The notes: generated by a model not told the origin, from the sequence alone. A DNA stretch of 64,000 nucleotides from Melampsora larici-populina 98AG31 (GCF_000204055.1 NW_006768791.1:718161-782160), one strand, 5' to 3'; positions 32,867-46,293 are shown, counted from the first letter of the stretch. A program made the numbers and translations.

Positions 32867-35800
32867 CCAGTTGACATGATAAAGAGAGTCTTTTCATCAT
32901 ACATTTAATTCATATGGGCAAGAGTAAGTATTCACCCACTATCCACCAAGAGGGCTGTTTGGGAAAGTTAGGCAAGCGCTGAGAGATTGAAAAGAATATA
33001 TATGGACCCAAATAAGTTCAGTCATGACATATATGTACACTGGGAGAAGATAGTTCCACTAAATATCAGATACACATGTATGTGGTATTGCCCCTGATTA
33101 CCACACTACGGGCATGGGAGTCTATAAGGATTGGATTATCAGGAGCCAGCCACTTGAATGCAATGCAACCTTGTTTTATGAGAGGTGACCGTTCTTTGTT
33201 TTTACTGTAAGTGAATATCAAATGTTCCAGCACTCTCCTCTCCCACCTGTAAAAATAGTGCAAGATCAGGATTAGAGTGAGGGGTGGGTAAGCATGTGTC
33301 TGGAAAATGGGCAGTGAATTTCATAGCCATCATACCTGTGACTGACACTGACTGTATGATGGCTTGACTGACTGAGGTGGATATGGGCATGCATCCATGC
33401 AGAATGGTTTTTTTTGGCCATGAGTTTGTTGAAAGTACCTTGTGCTTTAACAGGGGTCTCAACTTAATTGGGTGCTTGGTGATCCCTGCCATTTACCATC
33501 CACCCTTGCCTGTCAACCTTGACATGGTTTATGTTCAAGGGCTGAGGAAATCATGCTACTCTGCATTGGCAATCAGATAGTTATTGCAGTGGGGTAGTCT
33601 GTGGGCCTAAGATGCAGATGTACACCCATGCAAACTGTTCAAGTACCAACAACTACAACTACATTGTGCTGATATTTTTGTAGTATACACAATCACAATT
33701 ATCAGCAAAAAAAGAGATAACAGACACAAGAAGGCAAAAAAAATAGGAAGGCAAATATGTACAGTCATGGAAACAATTCAAAACCAAAAGGAACACTAGC
33801 AAATAGTAAAAACATTCTAGTAAAAACATAACAACATTCTAAAAAATTCATGAGAAATGACAAGGTAACCAAAACAGACACCATCAATCAATGTCAAATG
33901 ATAATAACCCATCCACACTATAGAAAGGTGGTGGCTGAGTCAACCCTACGTCATTGCATAGACTATCACATATGTGGGTGGACGTGAATAGCTGCAATCC
34001 ACTTGTTGAGGGGTTTGGAGAAACCAAGGACACCTATCAAAGGATCCCAATGCAATTCAAATAAGTCAAGGCTAATTCAAGAAATGGGTTCATAATGGTT
34101 AAATTACACATTGTCCATTATGGTCAGTGAATATACCGTTTGATCCATGGAAACCACAGATAAGCGCCAGTTGTTGATGATATTCAAATGTCCAGTGATT
34201 GAAGCAGTGCAACAGACAACCCAGAAAGGTGTTTGCACAATGCTTGGGGCAAAACTCACAATCAAAGGTGATTTACTCTGGGCTCTTTTCAAGTGATTCA
34301 CATGATTGAACCAATCATTGGACTTTTGCGCCAAAAGTGACACCATGCTGGACTTACGGTGACATTGTGCTGATTGATCTCACCGACTTCAGGCCATTCC
34401 TCAAGCCACTTCTTCATTAGCTGGTGTCCAGCTTCTTCCACAAAGGCCCAGTAACAGTAGGCTGTGACCTCAATGAACCAATGGGGTGCACCAAAAAATT
34501 CCATCCAGTGTGTCATTTGAGTTCCACGCTTGGTACCAATCCAGGAGGGTTGAAAGGGTAACATCATTGCCTGGCAATTCTTGTAATGGTGGAAGGACAG
34601 TTGTTTTTTTGAGTTGGTTATCTAAGATGGGCAGGAAGGGTTTTACTTCTAGAGCAATCTGTCAGAAGGATGTGATCTTAGATCATCTGAAGTTTGCAAA
34701 TGGGACATATTTTGACAGACACTCACATCTTCTTGGTCGGCAAGTAAACTTGGGTCAAGTTGGGAAATTGGGGTGGAGGGGAGGTTTGCTGAAGATGATG
34801 ACGGCTTTGGTGATATTGTCTTCTTGGAGGTATTGGAGCTGCATTTGTAGTCCAAGTTGTCAAGAAGACAGATGGGATCCAGAGAGGACCCATACCAATT
34901 GGGTGAAGAGTTGCCTTTGGGGGTAATGTTGCCAATAAGTTAGTCTTCATCAAGATTTTTGATGACTGGCTCGGTTGTGATTTCAACTGCCTTTGAGATA
35001 GTTGGCACCTTTGGTTTGCCCAACCCCAGCCTTCTAACACATCCTGGAGCTCCTGCGTGAGTGCGGACCGTTGGCTGGGGACACACAACACAAGGTTTTG
35101 TTGTGTTTTAATGAATGTATGTTTGAGGGTGACCACCAGAAGATCACGCTACAATACAGAGATCAGCAGACACACTATAAGTAGTTGATTGCTTTGAAGC
35201 ACATATTGGAAACCTGCGTACCCAATTTTGTATCTCTTTGTCCCAGACAAGGATACAGTCATCCCACTTGGGCCCAACAGCATCTTTGGCCTGGCGCAGC
35301 AGGGATGGTCAGTCGCCCAAAGCGGCCACAGGCCAGGTGTGAAAGGAATGTGTTGGTCCTGGAAAGATTATATGAGTAAGTCAGAAAAACCACTAAGATA
35401 ACTGGAAGATGCTTACTTCTTTGGTTACCAGGTGGAGGCTGATCACTGTGCCTTCATTGGTAGGAGGTTTTGCTCTCTTGAGAGCTTTGACCTGGGCCTG
35501 TTGAGCTCTTTCAATTGCCAGAAAGACATCATCTGGGAGAGTGCTTCCGACTTGATGCAGACTCTGAGAGCATTGAGGTATGACCCGCGGCTGTTTAGCA
35601 GTTGGTAAGTCAGCAGGGGAAGTCATACGGTTGTAGGAGGGTGGCTGGTTTGGAGTGTCAGGCTGATTGGTACTTAGTACATTTTGGGGTGGTTCAGCTG
35701 TTGGAATCTTTAGTCAATGGACATCCCCTGGTGGTGCATAAGCATGGCAGCACTAGGGAGAAAACAAAACAAAAGTAAATGGGGTTGATTTTCCCAGAGT

Positions 35801-37056
35801 CAACTGTGATTCAATCAAAATAACTCACTGATTTGCGATAGAGTAGTTTACAACCAACATGTCTCCACTTTTTATGTTTAGCTGTGGTTTTGCCTTGGTT
35901 TGCACGAGCACATTTGATGGCATGAGGCCCACTTTTGTCTGCTGTAGTTGAAGTTGCCGCTTTCTGGTGCTTGCTTGTTCAGGGAGGCACAACCACTCCC
36001 TGTAAATTGACTGGTGGTCCATGGGCGGAGGCGTTGAATGGAATTGGGTACAATTGGCCGGCATTGATCAATACAATCTTGTGATTGAGTTAATTGAGTT
36101 TGAAGGATCTAAAGTAATGTTTGGGAACTGTTTGGCACTGGTGTGCCAATTGAAGACAACAGAGATCAGTGATGCCATTGGTACTGAAGAAGAAATGTAG
36201 AACAAAAAGATTCAAAGAGTTATGATGATCTTTACCTTCACTTTGATGTAATCCTTGCCGCCAGGAGAATATACCAACGACTTATTGTTTGAAGGGGGGC
36301 AGTTTGGACAGGAAAGACCAACCATTCCATTGATGTCTGGTTTGGGCAGATTGGGGTGTGACGGTAGTCCGTGGTATTTTTTTCCTATATAAGGTTGGCT
36401 GGTAATCTTGTAAGGTTGCAGTGGGTAATTTTGAGGTGAGTGGTGTTGAGGACCAACCAGGTGCCTTTCCGATGTGGTGGTGACATTGAGCTGGGAATGG
36501 GATGGCAGTTGATTTAAGTTTAGCTGGGATACAGGCGGAGAAAAATTTTTGGTGTTTCATCATGGTGAAAAAATTTGAGCTGAGAATGTTATGAAGAAAA
36601 AGGAAAGTCAACACACATCATTGCTGAGGATCTATGGCTGGAGAGAAGTGGAAATTTTTGGGTAGGCGAGGCAGCAAAGCACAGTGCGCAGCAAATATCT
36701 GCAAGGGAAAGCGGATAGAGGGCTATGCATATACCTGGTGATGTCTATAACAGATGCTGTATTCTCACATGAGAATTCTTGTGTGAGAATTCTCACAAAA
36801 AATCCCAAAGTCCAATGTCAAACCTGGACACTGGAATTTGGTTCAATTGGGTTTGAAACTAATCAATTCCTGTGGTGTAAACCAAGCCATCATTTTTTTC
36901 TAGTGAGATCTCATTTCCAATTAAAGCCTTATTTAGATTGAGCATCATTAAAGCTCAATTACACCACAACACTCAATATGTTCAGAACCCAATTGTGCAA
37001 AATTGTGAAATAACTTAACGCGGATTTAATATCGACGCACTTGAGCAGAGTTGACA
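32867..37056. other. Unassigned region with Pro/Gln-rich minus-strand frames
   Basis: No family recognised. Between about 36614 and 34104 the minus strand holds a series of moderate open frames with consistent Pro/Gln/Ser-rich composition (36614-36282, 36064-35825, 35626-35393, 35136-34723, 34567-34298). These could be exons of one unrecognised or decayed mobile-element protein; one reads MTHWMEFFGAPHWFIEVTAYC. I could not join them with confidence. Near 36770-36800 there is an AGAATTCTTGTGTGAGAATTCT palindrome. About 36814-36880 resembles one arm of the MITE at 56454-56781. Confidence 0.35.
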
Positions 37057-37224
37057 CCTGGACAGACAGGTGAGATTATGAGCTCAATGACTCGAATGAC
37101 TTGTAAAGAAAAAGATGGGCGGAGGAATCTCGATGCCTTACCTGGACAGACAGGTGAGATTATGAGCTCAATGACTCGAATGACTTGTAAAGAAAAAGAT
37201 GGGCGGAGGAATCTCGACGCCTTA
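37057..37224 (+). repeat. 84-bp tandem duplication, two copies
   Basis: The unit CCTGGACAGACAGGTGAGAT… to …GATGCCTTA is repeated at once (37057-37140, 37141-37224), with a single visible difference (GATGCC against GACGCC). Each unit starts with the small palindrome CCTGGACAGACAGG. The near identity means a recent duplication. Confidence 0.92.
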
Positions 37225-39531
37225 CCTGCAACAGAGCAGGGTAGAGACAAGCAGAAAGACTAGGGAGGTGTGATGAGTAGATGTCGAGGTAAACAAAGTC
37301 TAGTGCTGATATAAAAAGACTTACTCTGAGTATAAACTTTCCTAACGGTGAGGAAAGAACTCAGAGCCCGAGAGAAGGGAGGTATATAAGAAAACGTACA
37401 ACGTTCAGACACAGAGAAAATTCTAGACAAGATGTTAGAGCTAGCCCAAAAGGGAAATCAAGAGGAACTGGAAACATCTAAATCTAAACAAGGCGTAAGG
37501 CTGATTCCTAAACTTGTCTACCAACAGTCTTCACATCAGCACTACTCCCAAAAGGTACATTTCTTCCATAACCACCTCACCCTTGTAACTAGAGCACACT
37601 TAACCTTTACTACCTTACTACCTTATCTACACTCGTGATGTACTTGACCATAAAACCCTTATTGCCATACCACGGTTTTTACCATAACAAATTGTGGTCC
37701 AATTCTCTAACTTTTCTCAATCACAGATCTTGTTCCAAACTTCTTTGCATTGCATTCATATGTATTCCTTCAGTTGCCCAGACATCCTTTGTTATCTGTC
37801 ACATATACATACAAAAGTCCCGTTTCAACCAGCCATCATCTTTCACAATAATAATTTTGTTTTTCTTGACACATCTTATCTCAACACTGCCATGTGCCTT
37901 GGAGAATGTTTGGCAAATCCAGGTGTGATGACACATGTATTTGTGCCAAGGATATATGTACTAAGCATTATGCTAAGAACATATATAGTGGAATACTTAG
38001 GATCAAGATTCCAGAATCTTGATATACACAGCTTGACCCATTGATCAAAGGGGGTTTAGCTCAATGGGCAGTTGTGAATGCAATGTGAACCAGTTTCAAA
38101 TATTATCTGTGACCAAGAAAATTTGCAGACTCAGACACCACAATGTTGCTCAAACTTTGATAAGAGATAAGAAGATGGTCAGCTTGTGGTCATCATTATA
38201 TAAATCTCCTGCTTCATGCATTCACAGGCACCTCCGGGTGCCTGGAATGCATGCGGAACATGCCCAGAGATCCGGCTATGGGCATTTGTTCCTGAAGCAA
38301 GGCAAAGCAGAGTGAGAAGAAGGAGAGATCACAAACCATAGGTGAATGTTGTTTTTTTCTGAATTGACAGTGGGAATTGAGAAATTTGAATGGTGAACAG
38401 TCATCAATAATCATAGAAAATATAATTGTATAGTATACACTTCCTTCCCAAGTATGAGCCAATTGGTCCAAAGCAATGCAATTCAATTGTACAATCTTTG
38501 CTAACAACTGTGATTGATTGAATGAACCAATTCACATAATTTCATAGACCCCTCAATGCAATGATTTAATCCAGTCATCATTGAAGCAATCTCTGAGACA
38601 AGTTGATTTCTAAATGTCCAAAACAAATTGAGCAATAAGAATCAAGATAATGATAGATTATTATCAATAGTCAAGTTTGGTGAATGGTACATACCAAACA
38701 CCATCAATTGATTTTTGGTTTGAAACTTGGATTTCATATTTGAAAGGTGGCTTCATAAAATAATGGATTATGCAATGCATAACCTATAATCTTTAATCTA
38801 TTTACAAAAGCTGTAAGCCATACCAAACAGGGCCCAAGACAGATCTGGTAAGATTTTTTTTGGATAATAATGTATTATGGAAACAAAAGAAATAAGATAT
38901 AAAAGAAAAATGTATAAAAGCAGAAAAGCAGAAAAGGATGTGGAAGGTGCATGCCAGAGAGCAAAGGAATAAGCAAAAATAGGGCAGTACACCACCTATA
39001 TTTGATCAAAAGATGAGATCTTGTGCAACATGTGATCAGGGATAGGTTTTAAACCCTAACCCAACATTTGAATGGCTATTGAAACATTCTTTGTTGAAAT
39101 AATGTTTGGGCTCAAATATCTCCTCATGGTGTGCTGAAGTATAAATAGACAATGTGTTTTCAAAGTCAGCTACACTAGACCATCTCTGCTTGGTAGTTGC
39201 TTGTTGAACCAACTCCTTTTGTAGTGGAAATGAGATTCCTGTGTGTCAATGTGCATATACCATATGGACATGGTGAAGAGTGAAATAGCAATAGTCTATA
39301 CTGCATCTGACTTCACAAGGATCACTTGAATACAAACTTCACCCAGTAAAAAACACAGCACTTAGCATATTTGAGTACAGGGCATTGCTTACAAACAAGG
39401 GTTTTATACAGACCATTGCAATTCATGCAGGGATCTCAAATGAACAAAACCAATAATTTCTCCTTTTATAACAAAATTTGAATTGAATGATTAATAATTT
39501 GAGTTGTGGAATTACTTGTGATAAAAGTAGA
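37225..39531. other. Gene-free stretch; possible retroelement leader and tRNA-like head
   Basis: About 37260-37600 looks like a transcribed leader followed by a short frame (MLELAQKGNQEELETSKSK) that soon stops; it may be a relic of a retrotransposon gag start, but no protease, reverse transcriptase or long terminal repeat was found. At 38050, GGGGGTTTAGCTCAATGGGC resembles a tRNA 5' end with an A box, with a weak B-box-like GTTTCAAAT near 38092, but no cloverleaf closes. Nothing else recognised. Confidence 0.35.
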
Positions 39532-39937
39532 GGTATAGTGGCTAGTGTCAAAGGCTTTGAAATTTCAGTACTGTTTTTCAAATTGAATGTTCTTCCTAAA
39601 ATTTTTACATTTTGAGCATTCAAAAAAAGATTCATGATGCTTGACCCAGCCTCTTTATATGCATAGCATTTTTTCAAATCTGGTCACAGGTTCATGAATC
39701 TGTTTCAGATGCTCAAAACTTTGACATACAAGCAAGAACTTTGATTTTGTTTTTTAAAAAAAAGAAAACCCTGTGATTGGATATGGAAAAAAAGCTATGC
39801 GAAGAAAGTGACACGGTCAAGTATCATGAATTTGTTCTCAAATGCTCAAAATGTTGAAATTTGAGCAAGAACATTGAATTTGAAAAACAGTGATTTATGT
39901 CTGAAATTTCAAAGGCTTTGACACTAGCCACTATACC
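39532..39937. repeat. MITE with 110-bp inverted arms, 406 bp
   Basis: GGTATAGTGGCTAGTGTCAA at the left is mirrored at the right by GACACTAGCCACTATACC, and pairing continues inward through GGCTTTGAAATTTCA, ATTCAATGTTCTTG-like and ATTCATGATGCTTGACC words. The terminal TATA is part of the inverted repeat, so the target duplication (TA or TATA) cannot be separated from it. The AGTGGC end is shared with the MITE at 3273-3434. Confidence 0.82.
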
Positions 39938-41205
39938 AGTATCAGACTGCTTTTCAAAGAAAGTTTGAATGTCATGTCAGTGGACACACAAACAAGTTTT
40001 CCCTACTGAAAATCAGAGGCATGCCTTCCCCAATCAAATTTCATAGGCAAGGCAGAACATCCAATGGACATAATAGGCAGGATCCAGTAAGCTCATTGTG
40101 TATACTGGCTGTAAAATATTGTAGAGGAAAAAAAACTACATGATAAAATTAGAATCAGCTACAGACTCGGGTGGCAACGGTACCGTGAGAGTTACGCTAG
40201 AAGAAGTTGTTGGCCCTGTGGCCTGAATTGACGCATGAGAAATTTTTGGAGTGAAGACTGCTGAGGGTGGCCACAAATCGGCGCTGAGCTACTCCACTGG
40301 AGTGCTCCCCAACTCCAGGAAAGAGAAATTGATTAGGCCTGAAACTTAACCCTTGTCTGACAAGAGGGTGGTGGGCGGGAAAAAAAAGACATTGAGACGC
40401 AAAAAAGTTTTTGTAGGAAAATTCTATGAGACTGATAAAAGGAAATAAACCAATATTGCTATCTAGTGATAATTGATGTTCCTAAGAGGAAAAAGCTTGG
40501 GAAGCAGGGAGATGTAAACCGGTAATTGTGGATTCTAGATACTGGATAATTTTGTAATAACAGATTTTTTCAGAAGGTACAACGAATTGGTCTTTGGGAC
40601 AATGGTGTAGGCAAAGTAAGATGGGACCTCCAAGGAACTTTTTCTCGCAGCTGGCACAAATCCTTCCCTCGTTGGGGTGGATGTCGTGGTGTCCATCTTT
40701 GTTGCACCTCTTCTGAGAGGGAATCTCACGTGTTCCCTTTTGCTTGGTTTGTCCCTCGCTATTCGCATATTCCATTATGTTAATACACCCGTACCAACTT
40801 CAAGGAAAACAAATCAGAAAGAACTGGTTTCTTAGTATTACTAAAAGTGAGATTCAAGAATCCTGTGGACAGCAGTGCATGTTTGGCAGTGCAGACATGT
40901 GGCCTCGATGCATGTGCTCTCATGCACACAGGATAGCATCTGCAAAAGGGGCCTGCGCACATATATCTACCCTCTTGTCTGAAGAGTGAGAGCTGGCAAT
41001 ATTTGAATCATTTTTTTACTTTCTTGGGAGCAGACCTCAGTATGCCTACTAGCTCTCTTTAAACAAAAGAAAAAGAACTTCACTTCCTTTACGCCAGTTT
41101 TAGTTGTAGATGAGGAGCATTCTGGCTGGTATGCAGCCAATATCTTTGACATTCAATCCTTTTTTCCTTTTTTTGAATGAAAACACTCTCCTCAATGATT
41201 TTTGT
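39938..41205. other. No gene recognised
   Basis: Short open frames on both strands, none matching a known family. One minus-strand frame at 40775-40482 has paired cysteines (CASCEKK, CLHHC), but too little to assign. Confidence 0.4.
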
Positions 41206-41276
41206 GCTGCACTGCGCGCACCCCCCTTCGCGCGCACATTGAGCTGATCACCGCATATGTGCGCGCAGGCTGGAGA
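41206..41276 (-). repeat. GC-rich repeat, copy 2
   Basis: Inverse copy of 1775-1850: on the minus strand it reads CCAGCCTGCGCGCACATATG, then CTCAATGTGCGCGCG and GTGCGCGCAGTGCAG. It is denser in CpG than copy 1, which has TG or CA at several of the same sites. Confidence 0.6.
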
Positions 41277-42101
41277 AAACAGCCGCCATCCACCTGATTC
41301 AACCTTTTGCAAATCGGCTTTTTCAATTTGTGTTAGAAAAGTTGTGTTTAAAGTAAGCTCTTGATGCAACTAAGATTATGAACCCACAGTTCGCTTCAGA
41401 GCACTTTCATTCCAAATAGGAACAGGTTTAGAAGGACCCCACTTTGACCTTCTTTTCCCATAATTCGAAGCCCACATGAGTGAACAAGACTGATGTTTTG
41501 GTTCTGCAACAGTAACAAAGATGCATGAAATTTATCAATAGACAGAGCAAGATTACATAAGAAAAAATTCATAAAAAACAAATGAGAAATGTAGATTTAA
41601 CTTGAAAAATATGTGATTAGAACGATATTCAATTAAAAGGAGACGTAAGAGATGCTATTCAAAATGAGACCAAAATATACAACAAATTAAAAAAAAAACA
41701 ATTCTCTGCAACTTAGTAAAAATCGTTTCTTTGAGATGTGAGATGAGGAGGAGAAGCGATGATTTATGCAGTCATAACGTGTTGAACAAGGATGTGTTGT
41801 ACACTCAGATTATTCATATTGTAAGTTTTCTACTACTTGATCATCGTCAATTTCCATTACTTTACGCTCCAGATTGCCTCTTGAATTGAAAGCCTTAGAC
41901 GCTTGCTAGTCAGATTGAATCAAAATTTCGAAGCAGAGTGAAATGTAAGATTGAGAGTTGGACCCTGGCTGCTCTGAAGTGAAATCTTTGGATGACTACA
42001 TGAATTTGAAAGCTTTGAACGCCCATCATCGTAATATGTGTGCCTTAACTTGCGTATCAGTAAGATCCCATTCCCCATTCCGATTTTGATCATATCGCAA
42101 A
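41277..42101. other. No gene recognised; 3' flank of the minus-strand factor
   Basis: AT-rich DNA with short frames. The last 200 bp probably hold the 3' UTR of the transcription factor gene ending at 42102. Confidence 0.4.
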
Positions 42102-45100
42102 TTAAAATTCAAAATGTTTCTCGGTACTTGGAGAATGATTTTTGCCCTCAAGACCAGAAACAAAATATGAAGAGCTTGATAGAGTGGGAAAGTTAGATGA
42201 ATCCTTTTCGAGTTCCCACCAGCCAGGCGTTGGATGCAATTGGGAAGATTGTGAAGTGAAAAGATTAAGGAAGTCAGGATCCAAGATTTTCTCACACTCC
42301 ACCCCTCCTAATGAATCCCCTATCCAAGACTGACTCTCTTCTGAAGGACAGATATCAAAATCTAAGATTTTTTTACTCGATGCATGATTGATAGAAGATA
42401 GTGAAGGTGATAAGAAGTTGAAGCTCATATTCGCTCTTGAATCGAAAGGAGATGCCATATTACTAGAGCCTACGCTGCTAGAGTATTCTGCTGATGATCT
42501 TGCTGGTTCAGAGCATGAAAGACTTCTTGCGTTTCTGTGAGAGAGCCCTCCCAGATGAGCAGTTATAGGGATTGGCGTAGGTCTGATTGAATGAATCCTT
42601 CGTGCTTCAGGTTGGAGAAGGCTTACGGATCTATCACTTACGTGGCTGGATGTTGAAGCTGTTGACTAAGTTCAAGAAGATACAGGGATCAGACCAGACA
42701 TTGATAGGAAGTTACCGGCGGCTGCAAACCTTGTGCTTTAATTGCTCAGTACCAGGATTACTTGGACACAAGCCCGATGTGACTGTGCCAGGGGAGGTCC
42801 ATGGAGGTGAAGCAACTGTTGGATCGCTCGACAAACGGGAATTTGAAGAGCTGCGAGCTCGTTCAATCAAATAATCTAACATAATTTTAGACTTTTGAGC
42901 TAAGGTACAGGCGATGGTCTGTTGCGCAAGTTCTAGAATGTCACGAAATTTTTGTAGTTCAGGAATGAAGAATGAAGAATCAAATAAATTGGGACCTGAG
43001 AAAGTGAAATGGATTAGACTCATAAGCACACCTGATAACCTGCACGGACTAGAACTTACAAATGATCAAGGCAATCGATGTAGCGATAGCAGTAGTCATG
43101 TAGGTATAAATGGCCAAAGGATGCATCAAATATGAATGCGGAAAGGCTCCTGTCATCAGGAGATGCCTTCGACAAGCTATTTCCAATTCTTTGAGGTAGA
43201 TGTCAGAGAAAAGTGAGCATATCAGTTGCATATACAACTTAAGAGACTTCGGCATGAAAAGAGGACCAGATACCTCTTAGGTGGCGTGAGCGTTCTGCTT
43301 CATTCACGGATTGTCGAGGAAACAGAAACGAGCGATGTAGCTTAACTCGTGCATGTGAGATACGCTTCCACAAACCCTGTGGAGGTCAATGGATCAGAAA
43401 GCAATTGATAAAGATTCTCAGAAATATTTGTCGTTTGCTGTATTTACTCACATAACACAACATTTTACTGATGAAATCTCCTGGTATCTTGGGACTCATT
43501 GTACGCCCATCTGGACTAAATTCGACCTGTAGCCTTTTCGGGACGCCCTCTTCCACCTGCCTAAGATCGCGCTCTGCCTTCAAGACACTGAATTCAAAGC
43601 AAACTTCAGCTCAGAAGTTGAAGTGAAATAACCACATGTCACATGCTATTATCTCAGCACCAAAAACATTTCCACGTGTGGTACTTACTCATCATAGGAG
43701 GCCAATCGACCGCTCAGCATTGTCATTGAGATTGCGAACCTCAAAGGGTTCAACATGGCGAAAGCTTTCCTAGCGGCGAGTAGCAAATCCGTAGGCCAAC
43801 CATCCGAGTCCAATTCACATCCTACTGTACCTGGTAGCTTAACCGTATGATACTCCGCTATCACTCTCATCCACGTTAGCTTCCCTTCTAAAAAAACAAG
43901 CTGCGCGAGGCACTGAAAGCTCACCATTTATTGGCGGCCGCATTCCACCTGACATTGCTCCCCCGGCCCTAAAAAAGTAAAAAAAGTAAACCAATTAGCC
44001 ACCGAGACTTTGGGAGTGTAACGCTTCAAACTTGCCCGTCTAATTCTAAGATAGCGGAAGCCAATTGTCTCCTTGACTCCAATTCGACCATACTCTGAGG
44101 TTGATCAAAACCTGGAGGTTCTTGAAACAAGCCAACCATACTGGCTAAATTACTAGTAAGACCCCAAAAGAAGATTCCATGATCAAAATCATCAGGTCTG
44201 ACTCGAGCATAAGCCAAAGCGAATCAACACCAAAGCCAAAATCAATTTTAAAGCCATCTCAACAGTCGTGATTTTTGTTTTCACTTACGCAATCTCAACA
44301 TTACTTAATAGAGTCATAGCACGGATGCCCCAAATTGTCGGACGAGTCAAGACTGAACCTTGATCGGGTTGAATAAGTGCATTAAGTGCGAGATGAAACC
44401 AATGATGAGCCAATGCGATTTGCTGGTGTTGAAGGTTTGTATCAGAATGACTCGGTTTGAGCTTATGAACGTCAACTCGACGAAGTAAACCATGAGCAGC
44501 TACAGTGAGAACAGATACTAGTTGATGAATAAGTTCAGGTTGAGGATTCGATGGGAGTGGCTGATAGCAATTAAAAACTACTTCTGGCCAATTAGTTGGT
44601 TCAATGCAAGGTACCCAAAAATTGAAGGTTTGAAAGTATTGATTGGCTAATTCGGCTAATTCTGAGCTTGGCGGTAGAGTAGCTTGAAACCTTTCGAGTG
44701 AAATCGGTGGACCATTAGGAATGAGGCTCATCTTGAAAGCTTGCTGGTGGAGAAAGATAGAATGGGTTGGTCGAGGAGGTGATGAATGAAGTAAGGCTTC
44801 AAGTTCAGTTCTCAAGGGGTGATCATTTTTTGTGGATTGAACTCGAGGACCAAGTGTGATTTGGCTGAGATGATAGGCAAGGTCATCACTTGAGAAATCA
44901 ATTTTGGTCTCTGTTGAAGTCTGTTCCACTTCCAGAGGAGGTGTCGGTTTAGGTTGTTTAGATGCACGACAGGGGGACGAGCTAGACTTTTCAAGTGCTT
45001 CAAGCCTAGCCTCGAGTTGTTGGATGTATTGCTCACGTTCATCTAATTGATTGAGATGACGTCTAGCTACACTGAATAAAAAGAAAAGTGCAACAAAGGT

Positions 45101-45582
45101 AAGACACGTGGCTACAAGAGAAGAGAACGAAAACCGAGAGAGATTGACTCACATTGAGGGTGCACTCGCGCCTTCGTAAGAACAAGGCAAATCACGACGA
45201 TAGCATTCTGAGCAAGGATCGACCTACATAAATTTCGATGATAGAAAAATCCAAAATGACATTTGAGATCATCAAGTCAAAGGAGAGGTTAGTCAAAAAA
45301 AACTTCGGAATTGTGAGATTGTTGGTGGGAATTTTGGGAAGACATTAATCATCACTTAACTCGATCACATCTAGTCCTTCGGCGCCTAAATGATCAAACA
45401 GAAGATAGAACACACAATATGTATTCCATTGTCATCGCCTTGATACAGAAAGCTCTGCCATAGGATGACGAGTACTGAAGTGAAAATGGTACGAACCGAC
45501 ATCCCACGCAGCTCGCCAAAGTGCGTTTGAGAGTCTTTTTCCTTTTAGATTCTGTAGGTCTTGGGTTGGTTGAATCTGACAT
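42102..45582 (-). CDS. Zn(II)2Cys6 fungal transcription factor, paralogue, 845 aa
   Basis: A divergent paralogue of the gene at 20003, in the opposite orientation. Twelve exons join in phase: 45582-45497, 45385-45361, 45223-45153, 45071-44289, 44197-44036, 43968-43925, 43857-43689, 43587-43452, 43376-43274, 43188-43060, 42995-42730, 42665-42102. Cysteines 25, 28, 35, 41, 44, 51 keep the zinc-cluster spacing, with an extra intron after the second cysteine. A coiled coil (YIQQLEARLEALEK) follows. Matching blocks: FSSDDLAYHLSQITLGPR, WGIRAMTLLSNVEIA, DHGIFFWGLTSNLASMVGLF, VKLPGTVGCELD, LEIACRRHLLM. Several exon lengths equal those of the paralogue (71, 44, 136, 103, 129). It lacks one intron the paralogue has. 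The intron between 44036 and 43968 needs a GC-AG splice (donor GCAAGT). Its tail is shorter. No stops or shifts. Confidence 0.88.
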
Positions 45583-46293
45583 TAGATTCGAATCAAGATG
45601 AGGAGAAAGACAAAAGATAGTTAAGATGTCGATCCAAGCAGGTCAAAGCGAGGAGAGAGCTGGGTGAAGCAGCTAGTGAGCGAAGTAAGACAGGGTGAAT
45701 GGATAGATGTTCGCGTATCAGGACAGGATGCTGGGACGAATGGATGGATGGTTGTATATGTAGGATAGGGGAAATGGATACGCTCGAAGCTAACGCAACA
45801 AGTGAGAGCCAAGTTATTTAATTATTTACATAATACATAATCTCACAAAAATGGTTTCATTGAGGAAGATATCGTATTCATACTTTCATAAACTCCCCAT
45901 TTACAATCATCAGGATGTGTACAACAAGGTCAAAGTGATTATTAATATCATTGTCATAGTGTCACTTTGACAGATGAAGCATAAATGACAAACTGTAAAC
46001 CAGTTTCTAAATAAAAATGAACGTTCTATGCTTGGTATTTACATAATTGTGATGTGAGGCTCAGTCCAATTTGGAATGAAAGTCTTCAAGAGTTTCACGG
46101 CTTCAAGAGGTATTCTATGAATCACGATTGGAAAGCGTGAACTCGAACAAACCAACTGAAACTGTTGTGTACCTCTTTCCTTTTTGGCCTGTGAGAACCG
46201 CGATAGCAGCAAAAGTCAAAGTATCTGAAGGCTTGGCAAGAGGACAGTGAGTTTAGGCGCCTGGAGCTACAACCAAGCTTGGACGCTTGGACC
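45583..46293. other. Upstream region of the minus-strand factor
   Basis: About 700 bp between the factor's ATG and the large mobile element. It should hold the promoter. No defined site or gene recognised. Confidence 0.4.

Noticed and set aside
37432..37638. Possible retrotransposon gag start
   Set aside because: The frame stops after 68 codons and no reverse transcriptase, integrase or paired long terminal repeat was found.
38050..38105. tRNA-like sequence GGGGGTTTAGCTCAATGGGC
   Set aside because: An A box is plausible, but the anticodon and T arms do not fold and the B box is weak; at best it is a SINE-like head, so no tRNA is called.
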